A DNA stretch of 7,593 nucleotides from Acidimicrobiia bacterium (lineage in GTDB: Bacteria > Actinomycetota > Acidimicrobiia > Spongiisociales > UBA5794). Position 1 is the first letter of the stretch. The number at the start of each line of letters is the position of its first letter. The position numbers and the translations under genes were made by a program. Below the pieces are notes generated by a model. The model made no database searches, was not told the DNA's origin, and saw only the letters and a list, made by a program, of their open reading frames with translations. Shown here one piece after another: positions 4,014 through 7,593 of the stretch. The stretch covers positions 1-7,593 of the forward strand of contig JABDMN010000378.1 in assembly GCA_013001485.1 (NCBI GenBank), given 5' to 3'.

Positions 4014-6932
4014 GTGCTCATGAGTGAATCACCCGACCGTCCCCCGTCGCCCCGCCGCCGGCTCGGCCCCTGGATCGGCATTGCAGCCTTCGTCCTCTTC
4101 CTGTCGATCCGTGGGTTCGCTCTGCTGTGGACCGACTACCTGTGGTACGACTCGGTCGCCCTGACCGGTGTGTGGAGGACAACCCTGTTCACCCGGGTTG
4201 GCCTCGTGGTAGTCGCCTCGCTGATCGCTGCCGGCCTGATCCTGCTGAACACCGTCATTGCAGATCGTCTGTCGCCTCGTCGCCGGTCGATGGCAGGGAA
4301 CCCTGACGAAGAGCTGCTGGAGCGGTTCCAGGGCTGGTTCGAGCCTCGAGTGTGGCGGGTTCGCGTGCTGATAGCTCTCGGCTTCGGGTTGCTCGTTGGT
4401 GTCGGAGCCACTCAGTCATGGGACGAGTTCCTGTTGTGGCGCCATGGTGGCGACTTTGGCTTGCTCGACCCGATCTTCTCCAACGATGTCGGGTTGTACG
4501 TGTTCAGCCTCCCCTTCTACAGAGACGCCTTCACATGGATGTTCCAGCTGATGCTGGTCACGATCCTGGTGACGGCGGCCCTGCACTACCTCAACGGCGC
4601 CATCCAGCTTCAGACCCCCAACGGTGTCCGGCGTTCGGTGAGTGGGGGAGTGAAGGTCCACCTTTCCGCGCTGCTCGCTGTCCTTGCGCTACTCAAGGCT
4701 GTCGGATATCAACTCGACAGGTGGGAGCTGCTCTACTCCACGCGAGGCCGCGTCGTTGGAGCGTCGTTCACCGACGTCAACGCCCAGGAGCCCGCTCTGT
4801 TCCTCCTGGTGCTCATCTCGATTGTCGCCGCCGTCATCCTGCTGGTGAACATCAGGTTCCGAGGCTGGCGGCTCCCCGCCGTTGCCGTCGGGCTGTGGCT
4901 GGCCACCTCGATCCTCATCGGGGGCGTCTACCCGGCCCTGGTCCAGCGGTTCCAGGTGGAGCCAGACGAAGTCAACAAAGAGGCCGAGTTCGTCGTCAAC
5001 AACATTTCGTTCTCCCGGCTCGCCTACGGACTCGACGCCATCGAAATCCGAGAGTTCGGCGCATCAGCCGATCTCGATGCCGCCGGCATCGCCGCGAATC
5101 GCCCGACGATCGACAACCTCCGCCTGTGGGACTCCGGCGTGCTCGCCCGCACCTACGCCCAGCTCCAGGACATCCGCACCTTCTACGGCATCGGCGATGT
5201 CGACATCGATCGGTACCTCATCGACGGTGAGCTGACCCAGGTGATGATCTCCGCCCGAGAGCTCGACGAGCCGAACATCCCTCCTCCAGGCGGATGGGTG
5301 AATGACCGCCTCGTGTACACCCATGGTTTCGGCGCCGTGCTCTCTCCAGCCAACGCCGTCACCCAGGACGGGCAGCCGGAGTTCTTCATCGGCGACATTC
5401 CGCCAGAGGCCCGTTTCGAGTCGCTGACGATCGACGAGCCTCGTGTCTACTTCGGCGATCTCGCTACAGATGAATACCGCATCGTTGGCACGGCGCAGCC
5501 CGAAGTCGACTTCCCGATCGGGGCCACCGGCGACGCCGTCGAAAACAACTTCTATGACGGCGCGGGCGGGATCGAGCTCGGCAACTTCTTCCGTCGAGCC
5601 GCCTTTGCGCTCCGATTCGTCAACCTGGACACCCTGATCTCGGGCCAGCTCGACAGCGACTCGAAGGTGCTGCTGATCCGCAACATCCGGGAGCGGGCCA
5701 CCAAGGCCGCCCCCTTCCTCGAGTCGGACGCCGATCCCTATCTGGTGGTGCTCGACGGTCGTCTGGTGTGGGTGCTGGACATGTACACGATCTCGGATCG
5801 GTTCCCCTACGCCAGTTACGCCAACACGTCGATCCTGGACCTGGCTCAGGGTCTGCCGAACAGGTTCAACTACTTGCGCAACTCGGTCAAGGCGACGATC
5901 GATGCCCACGATGGGACGATGAACTTCTTCGTGGTGGACCCGGAAGATCCGATCATCGCCACCCAGCAAAGGATCTTCCCCGAGTTGTTCACCGATGGTG
6001 CTCTCATGCCACAGGAGCTACGTGAGCACCTCCGCTACCCCGGTGATCTCTTCCGCATCCAGTCCGAGAAGTATCGGCTGTATCACGTCACCGATCCCAC
6101 CCAGTTCTTCTCAAACGTGGACCCGTGGCAGTTCGCCATCGACCCTTCGAACTCTCCGCGACTTGATCTGCGCAACCCGAACGCATTCGTCGAGGGAGAC
6201 GACAACACGCTGTTCCGCCCGATGCTGCCGTATTACCAGCTGATGAAGCTGCCGGAGGAGGACGATCTCTCGTTCCTCATCATGCAGCCGTTCACCCCGG
6301 CCGACCGACCCAACATGGTTTCGTTCCTCGTGGCCAAGTCGGGGCCGGCGCAGTACGGCGAGATCATCGACTACTCGCTGCCGGCCGACCGCGCCCTCAA
6401 GGGTCCCGGCCAGGTTGGCGACGAGATCAACCAGGACCCCGAGATCTCACAGCAGTTCACCCTGCTCGGTCAGGGAGGTTCCAGGGTGATCCAGGGGACG
6501 ATGCTCGTTGTCCCGGTCGAGCAGTCGCTCCTCTACGTACAACCGATCTACATCTCGGCGAGCCCGGACCAGGAAGACACCATCCAGCTCCAGTCACCGT
6601 TCTTCCAGCAGACCAGCGGGGTTGCTCTGACAGGTCTGCCCGAGTTCAAGAAGGTGGTCGTCGCCTTCGAGGACCGCATCTTCATGCGGGACTCGTTGGA
6701 CGAGGCTCTTCTCGCCACCTTCGGCGTTGATCCCGGCAGCGGTGAGCCCGGAGACGGGCCGGCGATACCCGACAACGTCGCGGACCTGCTTTCCGATGCA
6801 GAAGCGTCCTTCGGGCGTGCCGAAGACGCATTGCGCGATGGTGACCTGGCGACGTACCAGTCCGAAATCGAGCGGGCCGCTCAATTGATCACGGAGGCCC
6901 GTCGCCTGCTGGCGGAGGCCGAAACCGGGTGA
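4014..6932 (+). CDS. UPF0182 family large integral membrane protein
   Basis: This is a complete 972-aa member of the UPF0182 family (PF03699), widespread in actinobacteria and cyanobacteria and without an established biochemical function. About seven membrane segments lie at residues 20-40, 61-82, 117-134, 174-192, 214-231, 260-280 and 287-307, followed by a large soluble part, probably extracytoplasmic. Family signatures are intact: DPIFSNDVGLYVFSLPFY, LLKAVGYQLDRWELLYS, GASFTDVNAQEPAL, FSRLAYGLD, LRLWDSGVL, QLQDIRTFYGIGDVDIDRY, VYTHGFGAVLSP, VLDMYTISDRFPYA, FNYLRNSVKATIDAHDGTMN, and a C-terminal helical tail with ALRDGDLATYQ. GTG 4014 and ATG 4020 are both possible starts, differing by two residues. 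The 4-bp overlap with the next gene suggests translational coupling. The closeness of a PDZ-Lon gene matches the mycobacterial Rv3194c/Rv3193c arrangement. Confidence 0.96.
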   Translation: MLMSESPDRPPSPRRRLGPWIGIAAFVLFLSIRGFALLWTDYLWYDSVALTGVWRTTLFTRVGLVVVASLIAAGLILLNTVIADRLSPRRRSMAGNPDEELLERFQGWFEPRVWRVRVLIALGFGLLVGVGATQSWDEFLLWRHGGDFGLLDPIFSNDVGLYVFSLPFYRDAFTWMFQLMLVTILVTAALHYLNGAIQLQTPNGVRRSVSGGVKVHLSALLAVLALLKAVGYQLDRWELLYSTRGRVVGASFTDVNAQEPALFLLVLISIVAAVILLVNIRFRGWRLPAVAVGLWLATSILIGGVYPALVQRFQVEPDEVNKEAEFVVNNISFSRLAYGLDAIEIREFGASADLDAAGIAANRPTIDNLRLWDSGVLARTYAQLQDIRTFYGIGDVDIDRYLIDGELTQVMISARELDEPNIPPPGGWVNDRLVYTHGFGAVLSPANAVTQDGQPEFFIGDIPPEARFESLTIDEPRVYFGDLATDEYRIVGTAQPEVDFPIGATGDAVENNFYDGAGGIELGNFFRRAAFALRFVNLDTLISGQLDSDSKVLLIRNIRERATKAAPFLESDADPYLVVLDGRLVWVLDMYTISDRFPYASYANTSILDLAQGLPNRFNYLRNSVKATIDAHDGTMNFFVVDPEDPIIATQQRIFPELFTDGALMPQELREHLRYPGDLFRIQSEKYRLYHVTDPTQFFSNVDPWQFAIDPSNSPRLDLRNPNAFVEGDDNTLFRPMLPYYQLMKLPEEDDLSFLIMQPFTPADRPNMVSFLVAKSGPAQYGEIIDYSLPADRALKGPGQVGDEINQDPEISQQFTLLGQGGSRVIQGTMLVVPVEQSLLYVQPIYISASPDQEDTIQLQSPFFQQTSGVALTGLPEFKKVVVAFEDRIFMRDSLDEALLATFGVDPGSGEPGDGPAIPDNVADLLSDAEASFGRAEDALRDGDLATYQSEIERAAQLITEARRLLAEAETG
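6914..6918 (+). promoter_or_regulatory. Shine-Dalgarno (GGAGG) deciding the GTG start at 6929
   Basis: GGAGG within the last codons of the UPF0182 gene lies 10 nt before GTG 6929. It supports reinitiation at the overlapping GTGA. It is the only strong ribosome binding site seen in the window, in contrast to the leader-poor genes upstream. Confidence 0.65.
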
Positions 6933-7593
6933 CCAGGTCCCTTGCAGTCGCCTGTCTGGCGATCGCAACGCTGGCGACAGCCTGTAGCAACGCTCTTCCT
7001 GCCGGGGAGTCGACGACAACAACCGTTCCGGCGACGACCACGACGACCACGACGGCTCCGACACCATCCACGACAACGACGATGGTGGACCCACCGACTG
7101 CTTCGCCACGGGGATTAGCGGCCTGGATCGCCGACGTCGAAGCCGCCGGGCCATCGACCGCTCAGGTGATGGTGGAGGCTTTCTGGAACGACGCCGATCT
7201 GCCGCTGGTGTTTGCTGACCAGGTTGCCTTCTTCTACAAGGGAGCTGCCGACTCGGTTCAGTGGAACGGCGACTTCAACCAGTGGGGGAGTTGGGAAGGC
7301 GTCATCGGGGACCAGATCGCAGACACAGACCTGTGGGTTGGGTTCATCGAGACGCTGCCCGTCGATTCCCGGCTGCTGTACAAGGTGGTTGTCGATGATG
7401 AATGGCTGCTCGACCCGGCCAACCCGGACACCCAGCTCGGTGGATTCGGTCCCAACAGCGAACTGACCATGCCGCTGTTCACAGAGACGTCGTTCGCCGA
7501 GCCCGACTCTTCGGCGCCCTCCGGGCAGCTCACATCAGGCGTCTACTTCTCCAACAACCTCGGCTATGACGTGGCGTACCAGGTGTACACGCC
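6929..7593 (+). CDS. Lipoprotein with E-set/CBM48-like domain, probable esterase (3' end outside window)
   Basis: The first 221 codons are visible. Residues 1-19 are a lipoprotein signal peptide (TRS, hydrophobic core, LATAC) with Cys19 as the likely lipidated residue. Residues 29-51 are a Thr-rich linker. Residues about 94-182 resemble an E-set / glycogen-binding (CBM48, isoamylase N-terminal) domain, with VQWNGDFNQWGS, YKVVVDDEWLLDP and NSELTMP as telling segments. After another linker the frame reaches SGVYFSNNLGYDVAYQVYTP, which looks like the first strands of an esterase D / enterochelin-esterase-type alpha/beta hydrolase (PF00756). The catalytic triad would lie beyond the window, so the enzyme call is an inference. 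GTG 6929 overlaps the TGA of the UPF0182 gene as GTGA and has GGAGG 10 nt upstream. The product should be anchored on the outer face of the membrane. Confidence 0.82.
   Translation, partial: MTRSLAVACLAIATLATACSNALPAGESTTTTVPATTTTTTTAPTPSTTTTMVDPPTASPRGLAAWIADVEAAGPSTAQVMVEAFWNDADLPLVFADQVAFFYKGAADSVQWNGDFNQWGSWEGVIGDQIADTDLWVGFIETLPVDSRLLYKVVVDDEWLLDPANPDTQLGGFGPNSELTMPLFTETSFAEPDSSAPSGQLTSGVYFSNNLGYDVAYQVYT
7013..7081 (+). repeat. Low-complexity ACN-codon tract encoding a Thr-rich linker
   Basis: Eighteen of 23 codons here are Thr (mostly ACG, ACC and ACA), interrupted by Val, Pro, Ala and Ser. Such linkers space actinobacterial surface lipoproteins away from the membrane and are candidate O-glycosylation sites. 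The opposite strand shows a meaningless poly-Val reading. Confidence 0.8.
7208..7474 (+). other. E-set / CBM48-like domain of the lipoprotein
   Basis: Residues about 94-182 contain the pattern found in AMPK-type glycogen-binding and isoamylase N-terminal domains: a strand, then VxWNGDFNQW, a strand (LWVGFIETL), YKVVVDDEW, DP, and a closing strand. Aromatic residues W112, W119 and W122 lie where sugar-contacting residues occur in true CBM48 domains, but many esterases carry this fold without binding sugar. Confidence 0.6.

Noticed and set aside
4352..5969. Long alternative frames inside the UPF0182 gene (+ 4352-5230 and - 5064-5969)
   Set aside because: The UPF0182 frame is continuous with conserved motifs across this whole stretch, and the alternatives have Arg/Pro- or Val/Glu-biased composition typical of shadows.

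Overview
The window is high-GC DNA with all genes on the + strand. The gene set points to an actinomycete, most likely of the class Acidimicrobiia or a near relative. It includes a class E-like sortase with a CHPKGSARxR active-site region, a membrane-anchored PDZ-Lon (YlbL-type) protease, a DivIVA-type polar coiled-coil protein, a UPF0182 giant membrane protein and a Thr-rich-linker lipoprotein. Three genes have a TANNNT -10-like box just before the start and no Shine-Dalgarno, which fits actinobacterial leaderless transcription. The class-level assignment is inference; the phylum-level one is firmer.

Layout: (1) 1-148, the last 48 codons of an unidentified gene, followed by a strong intrinsic terminator at 169-199 with a cUUCGg tetraloop. 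(2) 282-839, an exported sortase of 185 aa. (3) 884-1984, a PDZ-Lon serine protease with one N-terminal membrane segment and an intact Ser/Lys dyad. (4) 2044-3975, a 643-aa protein that is the most unusual item here. It has a DivIVA-like N-terminus, an uninterrupted array of about 14 eleven-residue coiled-coil repeats, a long acidic Pro/Glu linker, and a helical C-terminal domain ending in a four-cysteine motif that resembles phage Mu F / SPP1 gp7 head-morphogenesis domains. (5) 4014-6932, a full-length UPF0182 protein with seven predicted membrane segments and a large extracytoplasmic region. (6) 6929-7593, the start of a lipoprotein with a Thr-rich linker and an N-terminal E-set/CBM48-like domain, probably leading into an esterase domain beyond the window; it overlaps the UPF0182 gene by 4 bp.

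How they fit together: PDZ-Lon and UPF0182 genes are neighbours in mycobacteria (Rv3194c/Rv3193c), so this is a conserved envelope locus. Here a DivIVA/MuF-like scaffold gene lies between them. The sortase, the lipoprotein and the membrane proteins all act at or outside the membrane, and the DivIVA-like protein should act on its inner face. A shared role in envelope growth or division is a reasonable inference, but nothing in the sequence shows it directly. I saw no tRNA, rRNA, CRISPR array, insertion sequence or attachment site, and no stretch over 300 bp lacks a gene.
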